Shown piece after piece: positions 26,737 to 34,731 of a stretch of DNA of 52,165 nt. The stretch comes from Pseudoxanthobacter soli DSM 19599 (GTDB lineage: Bacteria; Pseudomonadota; Alphaproteobacteria; Rhizobiales; Segnochrobactraceae). The position numbers and the translations under genes are program-made. The stretch lies in contig CAMDHY010000018.1 of NCBI GenBank assembly GCA_945898215.1, positions 1 through 52,165 of the forward strand, written 5' to 3'. The first letter of the stretch is position 1. The number at the start of each line of letters is the position of its first letter. The notes below the pieces were generated by a model. It had not been told where the DNA came from, ran no database searches, and saw only the letters and a list, made by a program, of their open reading frames with translations.

Positions 26737-27414
26737 TCAGGGCTCGTCGACGGGAAAGGACAGCGCGCGGTCGGCGGCGGCGATCTCCTCGACCACGGGC
26801 ACCACCGACGGCCGTGCGGCGACGCGCCGGTACCAGGCGGCGAGCCGCGGGTGGCCGGCGATCGGCGGGCCGGCGAGGCGCAGCGAATAGAGCACCATCA
26901 TGAAGACGGCGATGTCGGCGACGCTGAACGCCGACCCGCACAGGAAATCCTGGTCGCCGAGCCGCCGCTCGATCTCGCCATAGTGATCGGCGATCAGTGG
27001 CTCGGCCCTGAGCCCCTCCTCGCGCATGCGGGCCCGCCGTTCGGGATCGGTCGCGCGCGGGCCGGTCCGGTACATCAGCGCCCGCAAGGGCACGAGCATG
27101 ATCTCGTCGGCATAGAGCTCGTGGAGGCGGCAGAGGGCCTTCTCGCGCGGCGCCGCCGGATAGAGCGGCGGGGTCGGGTAGGCATCCTCGAGGTACTCGA
27201 AGATCAGCGTCGAATCGAACAGCACCAGCCCGGCGTCCTCGAGCACCGGCACCTGGCCCTTGGGGTTGGCCGCCAGCACCTCAGGAAGCTTTGGCCGGTA
27301 GCCCTCCGATTGGGTGAACGGCGCCATCACCCGCTCGAAGGCGAGGCCCTTCTCGGCGAGCGCGATCTCCACCTTGCGGGCGAACAGGCTGAGCGGCGCG
27401 GAATAGAGCTTCAC
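26737..27414 (-). CDS. Glutathione S-transferase family protein
   Basis: This is a 225-residue GST with a thioredoxin-like N-domain (KLYSAPLSLFARKVEIALAEKGL, about 1-80) and an all-helical C-domain (DFLCGSAFSVADIAVFMMVL). The Pro of NPKGQVPVLED is the conserved cis-Pro and DSTLIFEYLED is the glutathione gamma-glutamyl site; Ser11 lies where the catalytic Ser/Cys is expected. GTG 27414 has AGGAG 6 bases upstream, so the longer frame to 27483 is not used. It diverges from pcaB over 159 bases. Detoxification or dehalogenation is possible, but no substrate can be named. Confidence 0.88.
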   Translation of the reverse strand: MKLYSAPLSLFARKVEIALAEKGLAFERVMAPFTQSEGYRPKLPEVLAANPKGQVPVLEDAGLVLFDSTLIFEYLEDAYPTPPLYPAAPREKALCRLHELYADEIMLVPLRALMYRTGPRATDPERRARMREEGLRAEPLIADHYGEIERRLGDQDFLCGSAFSVADIAVFMMVLYSLRLAGPPIAGHPRLAAWYRRVAARPSVVPVVEEIAAADRALSFPVDEP

Positions 27415-27573
27415 GGCGTCTCCTCTGGCTCCGCGGTGGTCCCGCGTCTCGGCCGGCGGGTGCCTCCGCCGTTGTGCCACCATAGCGATCCGCCGCCGGC
27501 CGGGAAGTCGGCTAAGGCTTTCGTCTTGCGCAGCCGGGCGCGCGCGCCCTACGAGAACGGTCGGAGGACGGGC

Positions 27574-28959
27574 ATGATCGAGGCTTCCGACGGGGATGAT
27601 CGCGGCGACGGCACGCTGCTGGGCGCGCTGTTCGCCACGCCGGCGATGGCGCGGCTGTTCGACGACCGCGCCCGCCTGCAGGCGATGCTCGACTTCGAGG
27701 CAGCGCTCGCCCGGGCCGAGGCCACCACCGGCGTCGTCCCCCCCGAGGCCGCCGAGGCGATCACGGCGGCGTGCGACGCCGGGCGCTTCGACCTAGCGGC
27801 GATCGGCCGGGCCGCCGCCGACGGCGGCAACCTCGCGATCCCGATGGTGAAGGCGCTGACGGCGGCCGTCGGCGGTGACGCCGGCCGCTTCGTCCATTGG
27901 GGCGCCACCAGCCAGGATGCCATCGACACCGGCTTCATGCTGCAGGCCCGCAGCGGTCTCAACCTTTTGGTCGCTGAACTGACCGCCATCGGCGACGCGC
28001 TCGACGCGCTGGCGGAGCGCCATGCCGCGACGGTGATGGCCGGCCGCACCTTCCTGCAGCACGCGCTGCCGGTGAGCTTTGGCCTGAAGGCGGCCGGATG
28101 GCTGTCCGGCATCACGGCGGCGCGGGCGGAACTCGCCCACGTCCGCGCCACGGCGCTCGCCGTGCAGTTCGGCGGTGCCGCCGGCACCCTCGCCTCGCTC
28201 GGCGGAAAGGGACTGGCCGTCGCCGAACGGCTGGCGCTGGAACTCGGCCTGCCGCTGCCGCCGCTGCCCTGGCACGGCGACCGCTCGCGCATCGCCCGCA
28301 TCGCCTGCGCTCTGGGGCTCACCGCCGGCGCCCTCGGCAAGATCGCCCTCGACGTGGCGCTCATGATGCAGACGGAGGTGGGCGAGGCGTTCGAACCGGC
28401 GGCGCCCGGCAAGGGCGGCTCCTCGACGATGCCGCACAAGCGCAATCCCGTCGGCGCGACGCTGGCGCTCGCCGCCGCGAGACAGGCGCAGGCGCTGGTG
28501 CCGCTGGCGCTGCAGGCGATGATCTCCGAGCACGAGCGGGCGATCGGCGGCTGGCACACCGAGTGGGTGGCGCTGCCGCAGGCCTTCCGGCTGACGGCCG
28601 CCGCCGCGGCGCACGTCCGCACGATCGCCGAGGGCCTCGAGGTCGATGCCGCCCGCATGCGCGAAAATCTCGACCGCACCCAGGGCCTCGTGCTGGCCGA
28701 GCGGGTGATGATGGCGCTCGCCCCGACGCTCGGGCGGATGCCGGCCCACCACCGCGTCGAGGCGGCGACGAAGCGCGCCGTCGCGGAGGGAGCGACGCTG
28801 CACGCCGTGCTCGCGGACAACGCCGAGATCGTCGCGACGCTCGGCGCCGACGGTCTCGCCGCGCTGTTCGAGCCGGAGGGCTATCTCGGCGCGAGCGACG
28901 CCTTCATCGCCGCCGCGCGCGCCGAATGGCGGCGCGGCAACGGGCCCGCGAGCGGCTGA
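27574..28959 (+). CDS. pcaB: 3-carboxy-cis,cis-muconate cycloisomerase
   Basis: This is a 461-residue fumarase/aspartase-superfamily enzyme that forms 4-carboxymuconolactone in the protocatechuate branch of the beta-ketoadipate pathway. The superfamily signature GSSTMPHKRNP lies at about 282-292, with WGATSQDAIDTG in the first conserved region and HALPVSFGLKAAGWL typical of PcaB against PurB. GGAGGA precedes ATG 27574. It is followed by pcaD, 123 bases downstream. The protocatechuate dioxygenase genes pcaHG and the decarboxylase pcaC are not in the window, whereas rhizobial clusters usually have them together. Confidence 0.87.
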   Translation: MIEASDGDDRGDGTLLGALFATPAMARLFDDRARLQAMLDFEAALARAEATTGVVPPEAAEAITAACDAGRFDLAAIGRAAADGGNLAIPMVKALTAAVGGDAGRFVHWGATSQDAIDTGFMLQARSGLNLLVAELTAIGDALDALAERHAATVMAGRTFLQHALPVSFGLKAAGWLSGITAARAELAHVRATALAVQFGGAAGTLASLGGKGLAVAERLALELGLPLPPLPWHGDRSRIARIACALGLTAGALGKIALDVALMMQTEVGEAFEPAAPGKGGSSTMPHKRNPVGATLALAAARQAQALVPLALQAMISEHERAIGGWHTEWVALPQAFRLTAAAAAHVRTIAEGLEVDAARMRENLDRTQGLVLAERVMMALAPTLGRMPAHHRVEAATKRAVAEGATLHAVLADNAEIVATLGADGLAALFEPEGYLGASDAFIAAARAEWRRGNGPASG

Positions 28960-29082
28960 CGACCGACCGCACCCGAGACCGCCTTCGCCCACCCCATGCC
29001 GACTCACAATTGCACCGACGATGCCTTGCACCGGCCCCCTGCACGGACCACCTGCACCGTCGACCCGCACCGAGGACGCCCC

Positions 29083-29865
29083 ATGCCGACGATCACCACC
29101 GACGACGGACAGACGATCCACTACCGCCTCGACGGCGAGGCCGGGAAGCCGGTGCTGCTGTTTTCGAACTCGCTCGGCGGCGATCTCACCATGTGGGACG
29201 GCAACATGCCGGCGGCACTGCGCCACTTCCGCGTGCTGCGCTACGACAGCCGCGGCCACGGCGGCTCCTCGGCACCGGCCGGCGCCTACACCATCGACTG
29301 CCTCGGCCGCGACGCGCTGGCGCTGCTCGACGCGCTGAAGATCGACAAGGCCGCCGTCTGCGGGCTGTCGAAGGGGGGGCTCGTCGCCCAGTGGCTGGCG
29401 GTCAACGCGCCGGAGCGGCTGACGCGCGTGGCGATCTGCAACACCGGCGCGATGATCCCGAGCGTGGAAAACTGGAACGCCCGCATCGCCACGGTGACGG
29501 AGAAGGGCCTCGGCGTCCTCGCCGACGCGGTGCTGGAGCGCTGGTTCACCGCCGCCTTCCGGGGGAGCCATCCGGACACGGTGGCGGCCTGCAAGGCGGT
29601 GATGCTGAAGGTGCCGCCGCAGGGCTATGCCGGCTGCTGCGCCGCCGTGCGCGACGCCGACCTGCGCGCCGACATCGGTCGGATCACGACGCCTGCCATC
29701 GTCGTCGTCGGCACCGAGGACCCGGCGACGCCGCCGGCGCTCGGCGAGGCGATCCACGCCGCGATCCCGGGCTCGAAGCTGGTGCGGCTCGAGGCGGCGC
29801 ACGTCTCCAACATCGAGCGGCGGGCGGAGTTCGACGCCGCCGTCTTCCCCTTCCTCGCCGGCTGA
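29083..29865 (+). CDS. pcaD: 3-oxoadipate enol-lactonase
   Basis: This is a 260-residue alpha/beta-hydrolase that opens beta-ketoadipate enol-lactone. The catalytic triad is Ser96 in GLSKGG, Asp213 in VGTEDPATPP and His240 in EAAHVSNIE. SNSLGGDLTMWDGNM and RYDSRGHGGS are typical PcaD strings. ATG 29083 has GAGGAC upstream; a possible earlier ATG (28996) only adds an unrelated His/Cys-rich leader. It follows pcaB in the order of the pathway. The elbow reads GLSKGG where GLSMGG or GLSLGG is more usual. Confidence 0.88.
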   Translation: MPTITTDDGQTIHYRLDGEAGKPVLLFSNSLGGDLTMWDGNMPAALRHFRVLRYDSRGHGGSSAPAGAYTIDCLGRDALALLDALKIDKAAVCGLSKGGLVAQWLAVNAPERLTRVAICNTGAMIPSVENWNARIATVTEKGLGVLADAVLERWFTAAFRGSHPDTVAACKAVMLKVPPQGYAGCCAAVRDADLRADIGRITTPAIVVVGTEDPATPPALGEAIHAAIPGSKLVRLEAAHVSNIERRAEFDAAVFPFLAG

Positions 29866-29866
29866 G

Positions 29867-30826
29867 CTAGCCGGCCGGCGCGGCTCGCGGCGGCCGCTGG
29901 GTGCGTTTCGGCGCCGTGCGGCCGCGCCACCACGCGGCCGCCGCGACGGCGAGGCCGGCGGCGAGCACCCACCACACCGGGCGGATCGAAAAGCCGAAGT
30001 CGAGGTTGGAGCGGATCACCCGCCACGGGTCCACGCCGGTCGCAACTGCGTACCAGAGCGCCTCGGTGGCGACCGTCAGCACGGCCGCGGCGATAGCGAG
30101 TGCCAACAGGTCGACCACGCTCGGCAGCGGCTCGCGGCCGGTCCGCCGGCGCAGCGAGACGATCACGCGCCACCCCATCAGCCATATCAGAAAACCTGAC
30201 ATTAGAGTTGGTTGCGAGACGTCGATCTTGGACTGCATGAAGAAGTGCAGCAGCGCCAGCACGGCGAGGACGTAGGCGATGCGGTGCAGTCGCTGCCAGG
30301 CCGGCGCGCCCAACCGGCGCACCGCCGCGTCGGTAGAGGTGGCCGCCAGCACGGCGAGGCCGACGACGCCGACGAAGCCGATCGTCAGGTAGATGCGCAG
30401 TACGATCTCGGTCGCGACCTTCATGAGATCGAACTGCTGGTCGACGACGTAGAGCAGGAAGTGCACGGCGACGTAGGCGAAGGCGGCGACGCCGATCATC
30501 CGCCGCACGATCAGCGCCCGCGGCCAGCGCAGGCTGCGCATCGCCGGCGTGATCGCGAGCGACAGCAGCAGGAAGCGCACCGCCCAGTCGCCGGTCGAAT
30601 GGATCGCATCGGTGAGCGGCCGCGCCGCCTCGCCGCCGATGCCCGCCGGGCCGATGTTCGGGCCGCCCATGTTCGGTCCGACGGCCGGAAGCCCGGCGCC
30701 GGGGGCCGGAGCGTCGGCGAGGATGAGCGTCGCCGCCGCGATCAGGCCGGGCAGCACGAGGCCGGCGAGCGTCACCGCCTTCAGGGGAGAGAACCGTCCC
30801 GTCCTGTCATGCCACGGTGCCTGCAT
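29867..30826 (-). CDS. msrQ: MsrQ-like heme-binding membrane subunit (YedZ)
   Basis: This is an approximately 319-residue membrane protein with the ferric-reductase-like transmembrane fold of MsrQ, which passes electrons from the quinone pool to the periplasmic methionine sulfoxide reductase MsrP. Six or so hydrophobic segments are seen; His76 and His122 (AYVAVHFLLYV) and LHRIAYVLAVLALLHFF carry the likely heme ligands. A Gly-Pro-Asn-rich insert at about 50-63 (VGPNMGGPNIGP) lies before the second segment and is unusual. Three ATGs (30826, 30868, 30883) are possible; 30826 keeps the first membrane helix with few extra residues. No msrP is adjacent, so its partner is elsewhere or different. 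Confidence 0.78.
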   Translation of the reverse strand: MQAPWHDRTGRFSPLKAVTLAGLVLPGLIAAATLILADAPAPGAGLPAVGPNMGGPNIGPAGIGGEAARPLTDAIHSTGDWAVRFLLLSLAITPAMRSLRWPRALIVRRMIGVAAFAYVAVHFLLYVVDQQFDLMKVATEIVLRIYLTIGFVGVVGLAVLAATSTDAAVRRLGAPAWQRLHRIAYVLAVLALLHFFMQSKIDVSQPTLMSGFLIWLMGWRVIVSLRRRTGREPLPSVVDLLALAIAAAVLTVATEALWYAVATGVDPWRVIRSNLDFGFSIRPVWWVLAAGLAVAAAAWWRGRTAPKRTQRPPRAAPAG

Positions 30827-30924
30827 GCCGCGCCCGTTTCCCCGCACGATGTCCGCCGGCAGCCTCATCGATGGTTGCGGCATTTGCGCGACGCGCTGCC
30901 GTCAGCCGCGGGTCGCAAACGACG

Positions 30925-30952
30925 ACGGGGAGCGTCGTGGGACGCTCCCCGT
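30925..30952 (-). terminator. 12-bp hairpin terminator of the lipoprotein gene
   Basis: acggggagcgtc and gacgctccccgt form a perfect 12-bp stem with a GTGG loop, 48 bases after the lipoprotein stop codon and before msrQ. On the minus strand it is followed by cgtcgtttg, a weak T-stretch. It probably ends the lipoprotein transcript. Confidence 0.6.
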
Positions 30953-30999
30953 CTCGAAGACCACCGATCGGACGTTCACCGATCAGGCGTGCTCGCAGC

Positions 31000-31293
31000 T
31001 TAGCAGGGCACCCACAGCGGGTTGCCGTTGGCGTCGAAGCGCGGACGGCCGTTCCTGTTGACCGCACGGCAATAGCCGCGCGGCGCCGTCGCAGCACCGA
31101 TGGCCGCGCCAGTGACGCCGCCGATCGCCGCGCCGGCGATCGCGGCACCCGCGCCGCCGCCCGTCGCCGCACCGATAACCGCACCGGTCGCCGCGCCGAG
31201 ACCGCCGCCGACCAGCGCCCGGTCCTGCTCCACGGTGTTGCATCCGGCCACCGCCAACAGCGCGACCACAGCCGGAACAGCCAAAATCTTCAT
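31000..31293 (-). CDS. Small glycine-zipper lipoprotein
   Basis: This is a 97-residue envelope protein with a lipoprotein signal (AVAGC, Cys18 as lipidated residue). A glycine-zipper block at about 29-70 consists of GGGLGAATGAVIGAATGGG-type repeats that pack as two membrane-associating helices. A short C-terminal tail of about 20 residues (CRAVNRNGRPRFDANG) contains Cys74 and ends in PC. It resembles the 17-kDa-antigen/OsmB-like glycine-zipper group, which supports outer-membrane integrity. GAGGGAG sits 8 bases before ATG 31293, and a hairpin terminator follows. It stands alone and diverges from the GNAT gene. Confidence 0.85.
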   Translation of the reverse strand: MKILAVPAVVALLAVAGCNTVEQDRALVGGGLGAATGAVIGAATGGGAGAAIAGAAIGGVTGAAIGAATAPRGYCRAVNRNGRPRFDANGNPLWVPC

Positions 31294-31501
31294 CTCAGAA
31301 CTCCCTCGTTCACCGGCCGGCCCGCGGGCCACCGTTCCCAAAGCCCTACCGCATTTCCGCGGACCGCGGCAATCTCGGCGGGTCGGCCCGAACCCACGCC
31401 ATGCCACAAGGCGCCACGAGCCTCGGTCACGAAGCCGCGAGCCGTGCTAGACCGGTCGCGAACGCGCACAGCCTGTGATCGTTCCCGCCGCGGAGACCCC
31501 G

Positions 31502-31990
31502 ATGCCCATCCGTCGCGCCACACTCGCCGACGTCCCGGCGCTGGTCACCCTCGAACGCCGCGCCTTCGATCCTCGCCTCTACACGCCGATGACACCGGCG
31601 CGCTTCCGCGCCAATGTCGCGAGCCCCACTTGCGAGGCCTTCGTGTTCGTCGAGGACGAGCAGGCGCCGGACCGCGCCGGCGCGGTGCTCGGCTATTCGC
31701 TCGGCCTGAAGCGTCGCGGTGGCGACTGGCTGCGCTTCTACTCGCTCGCCGTCGACGCCGCCGCCAAGGGACGCGGCATCGGCGAGGTGCTGTTCCACCA
31801 TTTCGAGGACAACGCGCGACGCCTCGGGCTCTCGACGGTGCTCCTCGAGATCCGCGAGGATAACGCCTTCCTGCGGACGCGCTACGAGGGCTACGGCTAC
31901 ACGATCTACCGGCGCGTCGAGGCCTACTACCCCGACGGCTGCGCCTGCCTGAAGATGCGGCGGCGGCTCGACGCGCGCGGGCCGGAATAG
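31502..31990 (+). CDS. GNAT-family N-acetyltransferase
   Basis: This is a 162-residue GNAT acetyltransferase. The fold is visible as RRATLADVPALVTLERRAF, the core strand WLRFYSLAVD (76-85) and the acetyl-CoA pyrophosphate loop AKGRGIGEVLF (88-98). It ends with YRRVEAYYPDG, a string common in GNAT proteins encoded beside RimK-like ATP-grasp ligases. Its neighbour 526 bases downstream is such a ligase, so it may acetylate or load the product of that ligase. In some relatives this domain is fused to a papain-like C39 peptidase; no such domain is present here. ATG 31502 is preferred to GTG 31475. Confidence 0.82.
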   Translation: MPIRRATLADVPALVTLERRAFDPRLYTPMTPARFRANVASPTCEAFVFVEDEQAPDRAGAVLGYSLGLKRRGGDWLRFYSLAVDAAAKGRGIGEVLFHHFEDNARRLGLSTVLLEIREDNAFLRTRYEGYGYTIYRRVEAYYPDGCACLKMRRRLDARGPE

Positions 31991-32516
31991 GTGTCCGGGG
32001 CGGCAATGCTGCCGCCCTCGAGGGCCGCTGCGCGGCAGTCATGAGAGCCGCCGGGAGAACCGCGACGAAGCGGGTGCGGCAATAGCCGGACATCTCCGCG
32101 GCGGGGCGTGCCACCGCTGCCCGCTGCCCCACCGTCGGCCTGCGAGCCAGATTTTCCCGGTGCGGCGCTCTTCTTAGGGCCGCCAGCTTTCGGTCACGAA
32201 AAAACCCATCTCTTCACATGAACCACTTGCCGGCTGCCGGGGAGGACAAATGATGGCGAGCAGCCGCCAAGTCCCGTTGATTTGTATGACTGGATGAACT
32301 ACCTGCCCTTGCGGAACGCCGGGGCCTCTCGTGACGTTCTACAGAGTTGCCGCAAGACGTGCGGCTCGCCGTTCCCCTCGGTGCGGCGCCAGGAGCCTGC
32401 CCACGGTCGATGCACGAGCCTGATCCGCCCGAACCTCCCGGACGCGCCTCCCCCGGATACCCCCGCGCTGGGGTCCGGACGGACGCCGCGTCGGCCGCCC
32501 CCGACGGAGCCCCCCG
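31991..32516 (+). other. 526-base gap before the ATP-grasp gene, with a stem-loop and a possible leader peptide
   Basis: A stem-loop (ggcggca, atgc, tgccgcc) at 31999-32016 directly follows the GNAT stop codon and could act as a terminator. The stretch 32190-32340 is less GC-rich and may hold the promoter of the ATP-grasp gene. At 32250-32297 there is a 15-codon open frame with GGGGAGGA upstream. The remainder (32300-32516) shows no gene. Nothing else is seen. Confidence 0.4.
32250..32297 (+). CDS. Possible 15-residue leader peptide
   Basis: The frame ATG ATG GCG ... GGA TGA encodes MMASSRQVPLICMTG. A good ribosome-binding site (GGGGAGGA) ends 4 bases before it. It lies 220 bases upstream of the RimK-like ATP-grasp gene in an otherwise empty gap. 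With no known homologue it may be a leader peptide or chance. Confidence 0.2.
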   Translation: MMASSRQVPLICMTG

Positions 32517-33980
32517 ATGACGTGGCTGATCCTGGTCGACCGGCCAGCCGATCTCGCGAATGCCGACACGCCGCACAAGGTCATGACCGTGCGGGACTAC
32601 CTGACCCGCCCTCGCCTGTTCGGCGAGGTCAAGCCCACCGTCATCAACCTTGCCCGCTCCTACAGCTACCAGGGCGCCGGCTACTACTGCTCGCTGCTGG
32701 CGGAGGCACGCGGCCACCGCGTCATGCCGTCCGTCGAGACGATGATCGAGCTGTCGAAGAAGTCGCTCTACCGGATCGCCCTGCCGGAGCTCGAGGACCG
32801 GCTGAACAAGGTCATCAAGACGCTCGACGAGCCGCCCGCCGGCGACTTCCGCCTCCTCGTCTGCTTCGGCCGCGTCGACGACGCGCGCTTCGAGGCGTTC
32901 GGCCGACACCTGTTCGACTGGTACCGGGCGCCGATCCTCGAGGTGAAGGTCGAGCACGGCGAGTGGCGCTCGATCAACAAAATCCGCACCATCGCCATCC
33001 CCGAGCTCAGCCCGGTCGAGCGGCGCTTCCTTGTCGACGCCCTCGACCGCTACACCCAGCGCGCCTGGAAGCCGCCGAAGAAGGCGCGCACGGCGGCGCG
33101 CTACTCCCTCGCCATCCTCTTCGATCCGAAGGCGGCGCTGCCGCCGTCGATGCCCTATTCGCTGCGACACCTCGCCAAGGTGGCGGCGCGCATGGGCGTC
33201 GAGGTGGAGCCGATCGAGAAGACGGATCTCGATCGCCTCGCGGAGTTCGACGCGCTGTTCATCCGCGAGACGACGGCGATCGACAACCACACCTACCGCT
33301 TCGCCCGTCGAGCCGTGCAGGAGGGCATGCCGGTCATCGACGATCCGGTCTCGATGATCCGCTGCACCAACAAGGTCTATCTTGCCGAACTGCTGTCGGC
33401 GAACGGCGTGCCGACGCCGAAAACGGTGATCGTCGACAGCATCAAGCAGGCCGACGGTCTGGCGGAGGAACTCGGCTGGCCGGTGGTGCTGAAGATCCCG
33501 GACGGCTCGTTCAGCCGCGGCGTCTTCAAGCTCGATACGCCGAAGGAGCTGAAGGAGCGGCTCGAGGCACTGCTCGACGAGTCCGACCTGGTGCTCGCCC
33601 AGGAGTTCGTTCCGACGAGCTTCGACTGGCGCATCGGCGTCCTCGACGGCGAACCGCTGTTCGCCTGCCAGTACATGATGGCCAAGCAGCACTGGCAGGT
33701 GATCCACCACCACGCCAACAAGGCCCCCGACCAGGGCAAGTACAAGGCGTTCGCGCTCGACGAGGTCGCTCCCGCCGTCGTCGAGACGGCGGTGAAGGCG
33801 GCTCGCCTCATCGGCAACGGCCTCTACGGCGTCGACCTCAAGGAGACCGAGCGCGGCGTCTTCGTCATTGAGATCAACGACAATCCCAACCTCGACCGCA
33901 ATTGCGAGGACCTGGTCGAGAAGGACGCCATGTGGGAGAAGCTGATCGCCTGGTTCGTCAAGCGGCTCGACGCTCGCTGA
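32517..33980 (+). CDS. RimK-like ATP-grasp ligase with N-terminal RLAN domain
   Basis: This is a 487-residue ligase. About 1-160 is the RimK-like ATP-grasp N-terminal region (VDRPADLANADTPHKVMTVRDYL, SYSYQGAGYYCSLLAE), and about 200-487 is a RimK-type ATP-grasp domain. ATP and metal-binding elements include VLKIPDGSFSRGVFK (about 325-340), the VLAQEFVPTSFDWRIGVLDGE strand and EINDNPNLD (about 452-460), whose Glu and Asn bind magnesium. Such enzymes join an amino acid or amine to a carboxylate through an acyl phosphate. ATG 32517 is the first in frame but has no clear ribosome-binding site. Together with the GNAT gene it matches a predicted peptide- or amide-forming pair of unknown product. 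Confidence 0.85.
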   Translation: MTWLILVDRPADLANADTPHKVMTVRDYLTRPRLFGEVKPTVINLARSYSYQGAGYYCSLLAEARGHRVMPSVETMIELSKKSLYRIALPELEDRLNKVIKTLDEPPAGDFRLLVCFGRVDDARFEAFGRHLFDWYRAPILEVKVEHGEWRSINKIRTIAIPELSPVERRFLVDALDRYTQRAWKPPKKARTAARYSLAILFDPKAALPPSMPYSLRHLAKVAARMGVEVEPIEKTDLDRLAEFDALFIRETTAIDNHTYRFARRAVQEGMPVIDDPVSMIRCTNKVYLAELLSANGVPTPKTVIVDSIKQADGLAEELGWPVVLKIPDGSFSRGVFKLDTPKELKERLEALLDESDLVLAQEFVPTSFDWRIGVLDGEPLFACQYMMAKQHWQVIHHHANKAPDQGKYKAFALDEVAPAVVETAVKAARLIGNGLYGVDLKETERGVFVIEINDNPNLDRNCEDLVEKDAMWEKLIAWFVKRLDAR

Positions 33981-34022
33981 TCGGCGCCGCCGCCGGACCG
34001 CCGGTCCCTGGAACGACCGGCC

Positions 34023-34731
<709 letters not shown>

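Noticed and set aside
28996-29082. Earlier ATG for pcaD adding 29 residues
   Set aside because: The extension is His/Cys/Pro-rich and unlike PcaD, and the ribosome-binding site GAGGAC sits just before ATG 29083.
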